The notes: generated by a model from the letters alone, not told the origin. A stretch of DNA of 37,051 nt from JAEZAA01 sp964514485 (GCA_964514485.1 CAZEWG010000024.1:1-37051), one strand, 5' to 3'. Shown: positions 24,556 through 33,977, counted from the stretch's first letter. Numbers and translations are program-made.

Positions 24556-27500
24556 TGCTTTGACTCCTGCTTGCTGCTGGTCGCATTTTTCCGTTTATCG
24601 TTGCTATTGCTCTGGCTGCGGCTATCAAACATCCCTTTCAGCTCCAGCTTGGGATCCTGAAAATTGCCTTTTATGGTATAGGTCACGGAAGTCAGTCGGC
24701 TCAAGGGATCACCCAGCAAGCGGTCTATCAAAAACAGCGCACCGCCCACTTGGGGCGCCCCAACCAGCAAAGCCGCCAAGGGCAAGTTCTGGGTCACCGG
24801 CAGAATCGTTACCATTTCCATATTCAGGGTTTCGGCATTCAGGTCCGCCTCGCCCGTAATCTTATAAGCACTCGAGGGCGCCTTGATAGCCAAGGGCTGC
24901 TCAAGCTTCATTACGCCATAACTCAGGGAGGCTTTGCCCTCCATCAGGTCATAGCTCAGCCCCTTCTTATACAGATCCGAAAAATCCAGCCGCAGTCGAC
25001 GGGTGATGGACTCCATATTCAACACCCCAAACACCCGAACCGCCTCGGCGGATCGCCCGGTCTCCCTAAAAATGCCATCTTCCATCTTCAGAGCCACAGA
25101 GCCGGATGCCCGGGCAATCTCGAAGTCCATGGGCGCCGCCGGCCACACCAGGCCCACCTCCAGCTCAACGCGCTTGCTGGTCACAGAAGAGGTTTCACCC
25201 AAATGGGCAAGGATTTTCTCCACCTCTTTACCCTTTAGCGTGCCAGTCAGGATGGTCGTCTGTTGACCGGTATCCCCGTCCTCAAACCAGCTCATCCGCC
25301 CCTCAACGAGTGCACCACCAACACGCCCGACCACATCCTTGAAAATGGTGCCCTGATCACGACGCTCGGTTATAAAGGACCAGGTGCCAAAATCCTGCTC
25401 GCCCAACATCAGTTTTTTAACGTCAATATCCAGAAGCGGGAGGGATCGAGGCGACACCACCTTGCCGAGCTCCTGGCCGTCTCCGGAGGCGAGCTTCAGG
25501 TAGTCAAAACGTCCCTGCACCGGGGACTTATCGTTATCGGGCAAAAGCAGGTAGCCCGCCACCTGCTCAGGACTGTCCAGGGCAAGCCGCCAGCCGGCGT
25601 TTTCCCGTCCCAGCTGGAAGTGGACCTGTTGCAGCTCCCGCCCCAACAAATGCAGACGATCGACCTCCAGATCAACCCGCAAGGCCGGGCCCTGGGTCTC
25701 GGGCTGGGTGGGCAACTGCAGTTGGTCTTCCAGCATGGTACGCCAGGCATCGGCATCAACCCGCTTGAGATTGCCCTTAATCAGGGTGCCTGAAAATTGG
25801 GTCGGCAGCTTTTTATCATTAAAAGCCAGCACGCCACCCTGATAGCCCTCTTCACCAAACCGAAACTTGCCGTTGGCCAGGTTGCCCAAGGCCAGCTGGG
25901 CTTCAGAGACGGCGGAGTCCAGCGGAAAACGATGCACATAGCGCAGATTCAGTTTTTCCGCAGCATCCTTGCGCAGGGGCTCCGGCCAGTCCACCGCCAC
26001 GCCCACCAAATCCGTTTGTACATCCAGGGTCAGATTGGGCTTGGCATCACTGATCTCCGCCAGCAGACTGGCCTTGTAGGCCGGCTCGCCCTGCACGCCT
26101 GGCAGGGCTTCCAGGGCACGCCACGCATAAACGTCAGGCAGGGATAGCTTGCCGGTTGCCTCCACTTGAATCACTTTATGATCCGGGCGCCAACTGGGGC
26201 TGCGCAGAGTTAACTGTGCGGGCCTTCCCAACAGGTCTGCCTGAACCTGCTTGGCGGAAAACCCTTCATCACTGTCAAAAACAAAGGTTCCCTGGAGCTC
26301 TCCCAGCGTCAGATCCACGGCCGGGATGGTCAAGGCCCCATCCGCTGTCGTGGTGACCACCCGGACATGAGCCGGCTCTTGGGACAGGGGGATTTTCAGG
26401 TCGACATTGGTTTGAAACTGGCCCGCCAAGCTCCAGTCATCGACAATAGCGCCCGCCGCTTCCTTCAGAACCGGCTGCTGCAGCCAACCACTGACCTGGT
26501 GGGCTGAGAGATTGGTTTGAACCCGGGCTTGCAGCACCGGATCGCCTGTCGGTGCAGGCGGAATCCAAACCCGCGCATCCCGCACCAAAGTGTCAGCAAG
26601 TCTGGCATGCTGGATGGCGACCTCCAGCACCCCGCCATCCAAGGCAACCGTTGCCGCCACGTCTTCGGCGGCCGGCCACTCCGGGGCCAAGGCCACCACG
26701 CCCTGCTCCAACTCCAGGTGAAGGCGGGAGATGCTTTCCTTAAGGCCCGAATCCGGATTGATGAAGTGGCTGTAGTCATAGCTCCCCCGGGGAACGCTCC
26801 CCTCTTTCACACTCGTGGCCACCCAGTCACAAATGCCCGCGCTGACAATCAGGCATGGGATGAAAGAGCGTGCCAGGGAGGCATCCATATCCCGAATTTT
26901 GAGGGAGAGATCGAAACGGTCTTCATCCGGCAACTCCTCGTCGCCGGTTCTCAGCAGAAAGCCGCCTTCGATATCACCCCGCCGGTCCGGCAAACTCAGT
27001 CGGATATTACGCCCGACCACTTCCGTCCGCCCCGCCTCGGTTTGCCAGGAGACCACTCCTTCACCACGCCGGAACGTCCAGCCCTGGTCAAACAGCTCCG
27101 GAAAGTTCAGTCCCAGGTTACGGCTTTTGAACTCCACCAGCCCCTGTTTTTCAGTCAGCCTCAGGTAGCCGTCAATACCGGTGGCCCCCGGCGCGGAGTG
27201 AAATCCGGTCACGTTTACGCCACTGAGATCAGCCCGAAGCTCAAACAGTTCATGAGCAGACTCCCCCAAAGGGACCCGCAGCCACAGGTTGCGCAATTCG
27301 CCAGTGGGCTCACGCCCGGCCAGTTCATCCACACCCACAATCGGCAACAACTGAGTCGCCTGGGCCAGCTGTGAGGCCAGCCCCAAGGGAATACGGCTGA
27401 CTTGGGCGATTAACTGCCGGCCCTGTCCAGCGCGCACCGCCAGGCTGGAAGGCTTCCAGCGCTCCCCCTGCCAGTAGAAGTCCAACTGATCGACCAGCAG

Positions 27501-28433
27501 CTGCCAGTTATGTTGCTCCAGCGCCAGGTGAAACTTGAAAGACAAATTCTCCACCGGGGCAATCGCCAGGGTGTCGGTGCGCCACTGCACCGCATTAAGT
27601 CGCACGTTGCCCTGAACATCCTGCAGCCTGCCCTGTTCAAAAGTCAGCCAGCCGGTACCGCTGGCGTCAATATGGGACAGTCGGACATCTTTCAAGCTAT
27701 AAGCCTGCAGGAAAGGATCCAGAAACGGCCCTGACAGCCAGTCAACGTAGATCAGCCCGCTAAAGTCACCCCCCAGCGGGTTCCCTTGACCCCGTAGGGA
27801 GAACTGTAAAAAACGCTCGTTGCTACCGGGTTGCAACAGGCTGCCACTGGCTTCATAACCCTTGCCCAGATCCTGCATATGCACCCGTGGCAGCCGCCAC
27901 AGGCTGCTCTCGCCGTCCTGGTTCACCAACGTCACCTTCACCTCGGCGATGTCCACATTGGGCTGAGCCAGATACTGGCGAACTTCCTGCCAGCCGGAGC
28001 CTTGGGAGGGCTGGGGGGACAGGCCGACCAGGTGCCAACCGCCCCCCGCAGATTGCTGCAGCCGGAGGTTGACGCCGGTGATATAGATATCCTGAAAGAT
28101 AAATTTGCGCTGGCGCAGTGACTGCCAGACATTCAGACGCAGGCGAAAATCCCGCATGGAAAAGGCCGGTTCAACATCCGCTTCGGCCACCAGTTGCACT
28201 TCTCGGACGAACAGAACCGGGTCAAATCCGTCCCAGCCCCCGCGAATCCCGCCGATTTCCAAGGGATGCCCCAGAAGCTGCTCCAACCGCAGCTCCACAT
28301 CCTCTTTGTAAGAAGCCACAAATGGCATGAGATAGCGGCCCAAGGCCACGTAAGTGGCCAGCACCACCACCAGCAGCACTGCAACCAGCCAAATGCCATT
28401 GGAAAATTTTAGGAGCCAGTGCCGCCAAGACAT
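24552..28433 (-). CDS. yhdP: YhdP, AsmA-like envelope phospholipid transport protein
   Basis: A 1293-residue AsmA-family protein, the largest gene here. An N-terminal membrane span (GIWLVAVLLVVVLATYVALG, about residues 13-32) is followed by a very long, beta-rich periplasmic part, expected to form a lipid groove bridging the membranes. The C-terminal AsmA-like region includes MNMEMVTILPVTQNLPLAALLVGAPQVGGA, and the tail is charged. In E. coli YhdP, TamB and YdbH share high-flux phospholipid transport to the outer membrane. The length is normal. ATG 28433 has only a weak ribosome site. It follows rng by 69 bases, as in many gammaproteobacteria. Confidence 0.95.
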   Translation of the reverse strand: MSWRHWLLKFSNGIWLVAVLLVVVLATYVALGRYLMPFVASYKEDVELRLEQLLGHPLEIGGIRGGWDGFDPVLFVREVQLVAEADVEPAFSMRDFRLRLNVWQSLRQRKFIFQDIYITGVNLRLQQSAGGGWHLVGLSPQPSQGSGWQEVRQYLAQPNVDIAEVKVTLVNQDGESSLWRLPRVHMQDLGKGYEASGSLLQPGSNERFLQFSLRGQGNPLGGDFSGLIYVDWLSGPFLDPFLQAYSLKDVRLSHIDASGTGWLTFEQGRLQDVQGNVRLNAVQWRTDTLAIAPVENLSFKFHLALEQHNWQLLVDQLDFYWQGERWKPSSLAVRAGQGRQLIAQVSRIPLGLASQLAQATQLLPIVGVDELAGREPTGELRNLWLRVPLGESAHELFELRADLSGVNVTGFHSAPGATGIDGYLRLTEKQGLVEFKSRNLGLNFPELFDQGWTFRRGEGVVSWQTEAGRTEVVGRNIRLSLPDRRGDIEGGFLLRTGDEELPDEDRFDLSLKIRDMDASLARSFIPCLIVSAGICDWVATSVKEGSVPRGSYDYSHFINPDSGLKESISRLHLELEQGVVALAPEWPAAEDVAATVALDGGVLEVAIQHARLADTLVRDARVWIPPAPTGDPVLQARVQTNLSAHQVSGWLQQPVLKEAAGAIVDDWSLAGQFQTNVDLKIPLSQEPAHVRVVTTTADGALTIPAVDLTLGELQGTFVFDSDEGFSAKQVQADLLGRPAQLTLRSPSWRPDHKVIQVEATGKLSLPDVYAWRALEALPGVQGEPAYKASLLAEISDAKPNLTLDVQTDLVGVAVDWPEPLRKDAAEKLNLRYVHRFPLDSAVSEAQLALGNLANGKFRFGEEGYQGGVLAFNDKKLPTQFSGTLIKGNLKRVDADAWRTMLEDQLQLPTQPETQGPALRVDLEVDRLHLLGRELQQVHFQLGRENAGWRLALDSPEQVAGYLLLPDNDKSPVQGRFDYLKLASGDGQELGKVVSPRSLPLLDIDVKKLMLGEQDFGTWSFITERRDQGTIFKDVVGRVGGALVEGRMSWFEDGDTGQQTTILTGTLKGKEVEKILAHLGETSSVTSKRVELEVGLVWPAAPMDFEIARASGSVALKMEDGIFRETGRSAEAVRVFGVLNMESITRRLRLDFSDLYKKGLSYDLMEGKASLSYGVMKLEQPLAIKAPSSAYKITGEADLNAETLNMEMVTILPVTQNLPLAALLVGAPQVGGALFLIDRLLGDPLSRLTSVTYTIKGNFQDPKLELKGMFDSRSQSNSNDKRKNATSSKQESKQ

Positions 28434-28502
28434 GAAAATTCTTTACTGATATCTGCTGTTGTTCCGCATCCCCGCAAGGGGATTCAAATGACCACGTCCC
28501 GC

Positions 28503-29993
28503 TTAAAGCAGAACGACATCGTACTGCTCCGGACTATACATGCTTTCCACCTGGAACTTGATGTTTTTGCCAATAAAGGTTTCCAGGTCCGCCACGCTGT
28601 CGGACTCCTCATCCAACAGCACATCCACCACCGACTGAGAGGCCAGCACCAAGTAACTGCTGGCATCATAGGCCCGGTTCACCCGGAGGATCTCACGGAA
28701 GATCTCATAGCATATGGTTTCCGGCGTTTTCAGAATACCGCGGCCATCACAGACCCGGCACGGCTCGCACAGGGTTTGCCCGAGGCTTTCGGTGGTCCGC
28801 TTGCGGGTCATCTCCACCAGCCCCAGCTCTGACACGCAGGAAATATTGGTTTTGGCGTGGTCCCGCTCCAGCATCTTTTCCAGCATGCGGATCACCTGGC
28901 GCTGATGCTCCACATCTTCCATGTCAATAAAGTCGATAATGATGATACCGCCCAGGTTACGCAGCCGCAGCTGGCGGGCAATGGCCCGTGCCGCTTCCAG
29001 GTTCGTCTTGAAGATGGTTTCCTCAAGATTGCGATGTCCCACAAAGGCGCCGGTGTTCACGTCAATGGTGGTCATGGCCTCCGTCTGATCAATAATCAGA
29101 TAACCGCCGGACTTTAATTGCACCTTGCGACTCAGGGCGCGCTGGAGCTCATCTTCGACCCCGTAGAGGTCAAATACCGGCCGCTCCCCGGGATAATATT
29201 CCAGCTTGGGCCGCACCTCGGCCATGAACTCCTCGATGAAGCGCAGCACTTTCTGATGGCTTTCCCGGGAGTCGATGCGGATCTTCTCCGTCTGCGGGCG
29301 GACCAGATCACGCACCGTACGAATATAAAGGGGAAGATCTTCATAAACCGTAGAGGGCGTCGGCGCCAACTTGATACGCTCGGACACCGAGTTCCACAGC
29401 CGTTTCAGGAAATGAATATCCTGGAGCAGCTCCTCTCGCCCGGCCCCTTCCGCCGCCGTCCGGATAATATAACCCTGGGCGGCCCCGTCGCCGATCTCCG
29501 TTAACAGCTCTTCAATCAGATTCCGCAGCCGGTCCCGCTCGGCCTCATCCTCAATACGCTGGGAGATGCCAATATGCTGGGTACCCGGCATATAGACCAA
29601 ATACCGGGATGGCACTGACAGATGAGTGGTCAGACGCGCCCCCTTGGTGCCGATGGGGTCCTTGGTCACCTGTGCCACCAGGGACTGCCCTTCATAAAGC
29701 AGCGTACTGATATCCGGGACCACCCGGGGCGCCCCTGGGGCCTTTTCCTCCCCCCGGGGCGGCTCGCCGATATAGACATCGGAGGCATGAATAAAGGCGG
29801 CCCGCTCCAGGCCAATATCGACAAAGGCCGCTTCCATCCCGGGCAACACCCGCACGACCTTGCCTTTATAGATGTTGCCCACGATTCCCCGTCGGCGACT
29901 GCGTTCAATATAAACCTCTTGCAGCATGCCGTTTTCAACCACCGCGACGCGGGTTTCCACCGGGGTGACGTTAATCAGAATTTCTTCACTCAT
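28503..29993 (-). CDS. rng: Ribonuclease G
   Basis: A 496-residue RNase G, an endonuclease in 16S rRNA 5' maturation and mRNA decay. The S1 domain (about residues 38-125) has GNIYKGKVVRVLPGMEAAFVDIGLERAAF. The DNase I-like catalytic part has MTTIDVNTGAFVG and IIIIDFIDMEDVEH with the metal-binding Asp residues. The zinc-link cysteines are in CEPCRVCDGRG. It lacks the long C-terminal scaffold of RNase E, which sets it apart. A strong GAGGAGG ribosome site sits at the maf 3' end, three bases before rng. Confidence 0.96.
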   Translation of the reverse strand: MSEEILINVTPVETRVAVVENGMLQEVYIERSRRRGIVGNIYKGKVVRVLPGMEAAFVDIGLERAAFIHASDVYIGEPPRGEEKAPGAPRVVPDISTLLYEGQSLVAQVTKDPIGTKGARLTTHLSVPSRYLVYMPGTQHIGISQRIEDEAERDRLRNLIEELLTEIGDGAAQGYIIRTAAEGAGREELLQDIHFLKRLWNSVSERIKLAPTPSTVYEDLPLYIRTVRDLVRPQTEKIRIDSRESHQKVLRFIEEFMAEVRPKLEYYPGERPVFDLYGVEDELQRALSRKVQLKSGGYLIIDQTEAMTTIDVNTGAFVGHRNLEETIFKTNLEAARAIARQLRLRNLGGIIIIDFIDMEDVEHQRQVIRMLEKMLERDHAKTNISCVSELGLVEMTRKRTTESLGQTLCEPCRVCDGRGILKTPETICYEIFREILRVNRAYDASSYLVLASQSVVDVLLDEESDSVADLETFIGKNIKFQVESMYSPEQYDVVLL

Positions 29994-29996
29994 GCA

Positions 29997-30608
29997 CTAT
30001 TCCTCCTCCGTCGGCCATAGCGAGTAGCCCGACCGGCGCAGCATGGCCGCGGTTTCAAATAAAGGCAGCCCCATGACTCCGGAATAGCTTCCTTCAATCT
30101 GTTGTATAAAAACAGCGCCCTTACCTTGAATGGCATAGCCCCCCGCCTTATCCCGTGGCTCTCCGGTTCGCCAGTAGGCACGCATTTCCGCCGGCTCAAT
30201 AGCCCGAAACCGCACCCGGGTGATGACCACCTCAACCAAGGGCTCCTGAGTCTCGGCAACCAAAGCCACCCCGGTCATCACCTGGTGGACCCGCCCGGAG
30301 AGAGCCTGCAGCATTTCCATCGCCTGCTCCTCATGGGTGGGTTTGCCGAAAATACGCCCGTCCAGCACCACTGAAGTATCAGATCCCAGCACCAGCCGGG
30401 ACGGCACTTGGGCATGCAGGTTAGAAGCCGCCCGCGCCTTCTCAAGCGCCAAACGTTTCACGTAGTCCTGCGGAGACTCGCCGGGCTGAACGGACTCATC
30501 CAGGTCTACCGGACATTGCTGAAAATCAATTCCCAGTTGACGCAACAACTCCGCTCGTCGCGGAGAGGCTGACGCAAGAATAATGACCGGTGACTTCTGG
30601 AAACTCAT
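29997..30608 (-). CDS. maf: Maf family nucleotide pyrophosphatase (YhdE type)
   Basis: A 203-residue Maf protein; the YhdE subgroup hydrolyses dTTP/UTP and related modified nucleotides. Motifs are ILASASPRRAELL, LGSDTSVVLDGRIFGKPT and KAGGYAIQGKGAVFIQQIEGSYSGVMGLPL, matching YhdE, whose gene also lies between mreD and rng. The family more often has GADT where this one has GSDT. I start at ATG 30608 (MSFQKSP), with CGGA upstream; a TTG four codons earlier lacks a ribosome site. The gene is 19 bases after mreD. Confidence 0.94.
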   Translation of the reverse strand: MSFQKSPVIILASASPRRAELLRQLGIDFQQCPVDLDESVQPGESPQDYVKRLALEKARAASNLHAQVPSRLVLGSDTSVVLDGRIFGKPTHEEQAMEMLQALSGRVHQVMTGVALVAETQEPLVEVVITRVRFRAIEPAEMRAYWRTGEPRDKAGGYAIQGKGAVFIQQIEGSYSGVMGLPLFETAAMLRRSGYSLWPTEEE

Positions 30609-30627
30609 AACAATCCGCAACGGGGGT

Positions 30628-31086
30628 TTAATAACGATCCAGGCGATTCATAATCAGGTACAGTATGGGCCAAATGAGCGCGGACGAGACCGCCGGAAAC
30701 AGGAAGCTCATATCCGCCGGCCGATAACCGATTAGACTCTTGATCCAATGGCCCAGCATGAGATTGATGCCAATCACCATGAACACCGTAAACGACTGCT
30801 GCAGAATCGGGAACATCTTGATGCGCTGGTGCATGGTCAGCAGCAGATAAGCCACCACCGCCAGGGACAAGGCATTCAGCCCAAACAATGTCCCTTCCAG
30901 AACATCCAGTAACAGCCCCACGCACCAGGCCGTCCCCAGCCCAACCTTATCCGGCGCCTGCAATACCCAATAAAACAATACCAGAGCCACCCACTCCGGC
31001 CGCCAAAGCATCAGGCTTTCCGGCAGGGTGACCACGCTCAGCAGGAAAGCCACCAGGAAACTGAGAATCAATAATGGAATATTCAT
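30628..31086 (-). CDS. mreD: Rod shape-determining protein MreD
   Basis: A 152-residue, mostly hydrophobic inner-membrane protein with about five spans. It includes the family segment LMLWRPEWVALVLFYWVL, then GLLLDVLEGTLFGLNALSLAVVAYLL. MreD stabilises the MreBC elongation complex. It begins 11 bases after mreC and precedes maf, giving the usual mreBCD-maf-rng order. Confidence 0.95.
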   Translation of the reverse strand: MNIPLLILSFLVAFLLSVVTLPESLMLWRPEWVALVLFYWVLQAPDKVGLGTAWCVGLLLDVLEGTLFGLNALSLAVVAYLLLTMHQRIKMFPILQQSFTVFMVIGINLMLGHWIKSLIGYRPADMSFLFPAVSSALIWPILYLIMNRLDRY

Positions 31087-31097
31087 GGATGCAGACT

Positions 31098-31991
31098 TCA
31101 GAATTCAGCCGCAGGCGGCTGTTTAGATCCTTCGCGACCGCGTTCTGCCTCAACAGAGGAGGTCGGCAGCGGTTCCCGCTTGAACACCAGCAGCACATGG
31201 CGAATCCGGTCCAACTCCGCCGCCGGCTGCACTCGAATACGCAAAAACGGCTGGCCAGGCTCCTGTTCCAGGGACGTCACCGTCCCGACGGGATAACCCA
31301 CCGGAAAGCGCCCGCCCAAGCCAGAACTCACCAACAGATCACCGACTTCGATATCGGCGGTTTCCGCCACATTAACCAGCTCCAGTTCACCATGGGTTCC
31401 CACGCCAAAGGCAATGGCCCGCATCCCATTGCGGTTAACCTGCACCGGAACCGCATGGCTGCTATCGGAAATCAGCAGCACTCGGGAGGTGAATCGGCTG
31501 ACATCCACCACCTGCCCCACCAAGCCACTCGCACCCAGCACCGGCTGCCCGACATAGGTGCCGGCATCGTATCCTTTGTTGATCGTCACCTCATGCACAT
31601 AGGGGTCCGGGTTCACACTGATGATTTCACTCACCACCACCGACTCATCCACCACCGCCGAGGCGTTGAGCAAGTCACGCAGACGGCTGACCTCGGCCCC
31701 CAGCGAAACCATTTTCTGCACCTGGGCTTCCAGCACCAGCATCCGCGCCCGCAAGGTTTCGTTTTCTTCCCGTAACCGGGCATGACTGACAAAGGTGTTC
31801 CCCGCCCAGCGGGAAACCACATAAGGTATATCCACAGCATGGTAAATGGGGGTCATGAGAGAGCTGAGGGTGCGTCGTGCCGGGTCCAGATAGGAGAAGC
31901 GATAGTCCACCAGTAACAACGCCAATGACAGCAGTGCGATAACCAGCATCTGCAGTCCAAGATACGGCCCTTTGACGAAAATATTCTTAAT
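31098..31991 (-). CDS. mreC: Rod shape-determining protein MreC (apparent ATT start)
   Basis: A 297-residue MreC if translation starts at the ATT at 31991. This is preceded by AGGAG (31999-32003) at a spacing of seven. It encodes KNIFVKGPYLGLQ before the first in-frame ATG (31949), and these residues align with the E. coli start MKPIFSRGPSLQIR. The first in-frame ATG would remove that conserved cytoplasmic end and has only a weak ribosome site. The rest is typical: one membrane span (LVIALLSLALLLVDYR), a coiled coil near REENETLRARMLVLEAQVQKM, and the beta domain with GYDAGTYVGQPVLGASGLVGQV and SSGLGGRFPVGYPVG. MreC links MreB to the cell-wall synthases. The proline-rich tail of E. coli MreC is nearly absent. 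Confidence 0.9.
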   Translation of the reverse strand: MKNIFVKGPYLGLQMLVIALLSLALLLVDYRFSYLDPARRTLSSLMTPIYHAVDIPYVVSRWAGNTFVSHARLREENETLRARMLVLEAQVQKMVSLGAEVSRLRDLLNASAVVDESVVVSEIISVNPDPYVHEVTINKGYDAGTYVGQPVLGASGLVGQVVDVSRFTSRVLLISDSSHAVPVQVNRNGMRAIAFGVGTHGELELVNVAETADIEVGDLLVSSGLGGRFPVGYPVGTVTSLEQEPGQPFLRIRVQPAAELDRIRHVLLVFKREPLPTSSVEAERGREGSKQPPAAEF

Positions 31992-31998
31992 GGTGTTT

Positions 31999-32003
31999 CT
32001 CCT
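31999..32003 (-). promoter_or_regulatory. Ribosome binding site deciding the mreC start
   Basis: AGGAG on the minus strand lies seven bases before the ATT at 31991 and 49 bases before the next ATG (31949). It can only sensibly serve a start at or near 31991. No ATG, GTG or TTG is in frame at a usable distance. Confidence 0.75.
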
Positions 32004-32091
32004 GACGCAAAATCCGCCCCACCCGCCGGTGGCGCAGGGCCCATGCTACCAAAAGCAGGCGGCCCGCGATCAATTCCAACCTTCAAAACGT

Positions 32092-32143
32092 AAAAAAGGG
32101 CCCATCGCAAAGCTCCCTGGTCGAGATCTCTGCTGGACCCTTT
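32092..32143 (-). terminator. Possible terminator/attenuator between mreB and mreC
   Basis: On the minus strand the arms AAAGGGTCC and GGGCCCTTT pair over nine bases with one G-U wobble, and a run of six T follows. The loop is long (about 31 bases) and contains the palindrome GAGATCTC. It lies 19 bases after the mreB stop. Partial termination here would make mreB more abundant than mreCD, as reported for E. coli. Confidence 0.5.
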
Positions 32144-32161
32144 CTGACCGTTTTTGGCAAA

Positions 32162-33196
32162 TCAGTCGATCGGGAACAGGCCGCTGCTCTTGTCGATCAA
32201 CTCCAGCGCTCGACCGCCGCCACGTGCCACGCAGCTCAGCGGGTCATCCGCGACAATCACCGGCAGGCCGGTTTCTTCGCTCAACAGACGATCAATACCC
32301 CGCAGCAGCGCACCACCACCGGTCAGCACAATGCCCCGCTCGGCAATGTCAGACGCCAACTCCGGCGGAGACTGCTCCAGCGCACTTTTTACCGCCTGAA
32401 CAATCGCTGCCAGGGACTCCTGCAGAGCCTCCAGAATCTCTTCGCTGTTCAGGGTAAAGGCTCGGGGCACACCTTCGGCCAGGTTACGACCGCGCACATC
32501 GATTTCGCGCAGTTCAAGCCCTTCAAAGGCACAACCGATCTCCTGCTTGATCCGCTCGGCCGTGGAATCACCAATCAGGCTGCCATAGTTACGGCGTACA
32601 TAGGTGACGATGGCTTCGTCAAACTTGTCACCACCCACACGTACGGATTCGGCATAAACAATGCCGTTGAGGGAGATGATTGCCACCTCGGTGGTGCCAC
32701 CACCGATATCCACCACCATGGAGCCGTTGGCTTCTTCCACCGGCAGCCCAGCCCCGATCGCCGCGGCCATGGGCTCTTCAATCAGGAACACTTCACGGGC
32801 GCCGGCACCAATCGCCGACTCGCGGATGGCCTTACGCTCTACCTGGGTGGATTTGCTGGGAACGCACACCAGCACTCGGGGGCTCGGGGTAATAAAGCTG
32901 TTTTCATGAACTTTGTGGATAAAATGCTGCAGCATTTTCTCGGTCACCACGAAGTCAGCGATCACCCCGTCTTTCATCGGACGGATCGCGGTGATGTTGC
33001 CGGGCGTACGACCCAGCATCCGCTTGGCTTCAGAGCCTACCGCCGCCACGCTTTTCTGGGAGCCGACATTGCGGATCGCCACCACAGAAGGTTCATTCAG
33101 GACAATGCCCCGTTCACGTACGAAAATTAAAGTGTTTGCGGTACCTAAGTCGATAGAGAGGTCGCTGGAAAACAGACCACGTAATTTTTTAAACAT
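32162..33196 (-). CDS. mreB: Rod shape-determining protein MreB
   Basis: A 344-residue actin homologue that forms membrane-bound filaments guiding lateral wall synthesis. ATP-binding motifs are LSIDLGTANTLIFV (phosphate 1), VVDIGGGTTEVAII (phosphate 2) and VLTGGGALLRGID (adenosine). The N-terminal MFKKLRGLFSS can act as a membrane-binding amphipathic helix. Length is normal. ATG 33196 lacks an obvious ribosome site. It is the first gene of mreBCD-maf-rng-yhdP-amidase and is divergent from gatC. Confidence 0.97.
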   Translation of the reverse strand: MFKKLRGLFSSDLSIDLGTANTLIFVRERGIVLNEPSVVAIRNVGSQKSVAAVGSEAKRMLGRTPGNITAIRPMKDGVIADFVVTEKMLQHFIHKVHENSFITPSPRVLVCVPSKSTQVERKAIRESAIGAGAREVFLIEEPMAAAIGAGLPVEEANGSMVVDIGGGTTEVAIISLNGIVYAESVRVGGDKFDEAIVTYVRRNYGSLIGDSTAERIKQEIGCAFEGLELREIDVRGRNLAEGVPRAFTLNSEEILEALQESLAAIVQAVKSALEQSPPELASDIAERGIVLTGGGALLRGIDRLLSEETGLPVIVADDPLSCVARGGGRALELIDKSSGLFPID

Positions 33197-33630
33197 TCGA
33201 TGCTTTTAACCCAATCAAACCTGTGAAATTCGGAGCAGCCTGTTGATGTGGGGATTTGCGGCCACAACAACCTGTGTTCATCCCGTAAGGACCGCTTGGC
33301 TGCGGCAACTTTATCAACGCCTCCGGTATAGAGCAAGAATCGATTTAACGACAACTGTCGCCACTTCGGGACCCATTGCATAGCACTTTGAAAATGCTTC
33401 AATTGCGAATGGTTTAGAACGATTCCACAAAGACAAGTACAACCGTAAAGACGCAGGCTAACGAAGGCGCAACATGCTACACAATTCCGGCAGCCCATAG
33501 TATAGTCCAATTTTTTTGCACATCCGCGTATTTCTTGCCCTAAAAGCGGCTTTTATCGAATGATATTCCGCTGTTTGCCTCCCTCAATGGCGGATGTTAA
33601 ACATTATTCACCGAACACGGAGAACCCAGA
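33197..33630. other. 434-base intergenic region between divergent mreB and gatC
   Basis: No convincing gene is seen. The sequence CATAGTATAGTCC near 33496-33508 holds overlapping -10-like elements on both strands: TATAGT on plus (33501-33506) and TATACT on minus (33499-33504). The minus-strand one would give mreB a leader of about 300 bases but has no good -35. An A/T-rich stretch at about 33508-33520 lies upstream of it. Confidence 0.55.
33478..33506 (+). promoter_or_regulatory. Candidate sigma-70 promoter for gatCAB
   Basis: TACACA (33478-33483, 4/6) and TATAGT (33501-33506, 5/6) are separated by 17 bases. The expected start is near 33513, about 118 bases before gatC. Confidence 0.4.
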
Positions 33631-33918
33631 GTGTCCATTGAACGCGGTGACGTTGAGAAAATCGCCTATCTGGCGCGGATTCAGATTACCGACGCACAAC
33701 TGGACAAGGTCACCGAAGACCTGTCCCGTATCCTGTCCCTGGTCGATCAAATGCAGGCTGTCTCGACCGAAGGGATCGAACCCATGTCCAACCCCCTGGA
33801 TATGGTGCAAAGACTGCGTGCGGACCAGGTGACGGAAGAAAACCAGCGCGAACGCTTTCAGGCCATCGCCCCCGCCACGGAAGCGGGCCTGTACCTGGTT
33901 CCCAAAGTGATCGAGTAA
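33631..33918 (+). CDS. gatC: Asp-tRNA(Asn)/Glu-tRNA(Gln) amidotransferase subunit C
   Basis: A 95-residue GatC that wraps around and stabilises the GatA-GatB interface. The family pattern is EKIAYLARIQITDAQLDKV, the helix LSRILSLVDQM and the conserved EGIEPMSNPLDM segment with LRADQV. It starts at GTG 33631, eight bases after a GGAG ribosome site. First gene of gatCAB. Confidence 0.95.
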   Translation: MSIERGDVEKIAYLARIQITDAQLDKVTEDLSRILSLVDQMQAVSTEGIEPMSNPLDMVQRLRADQVTEENQRERFQAIAPATEAGLYLVPKVIE

Positions 33919-33977
33919 GCAGCCGACCGCTGCCCTGACTCCACCCACACATACAATTGACTGACTATCGGACTCCT

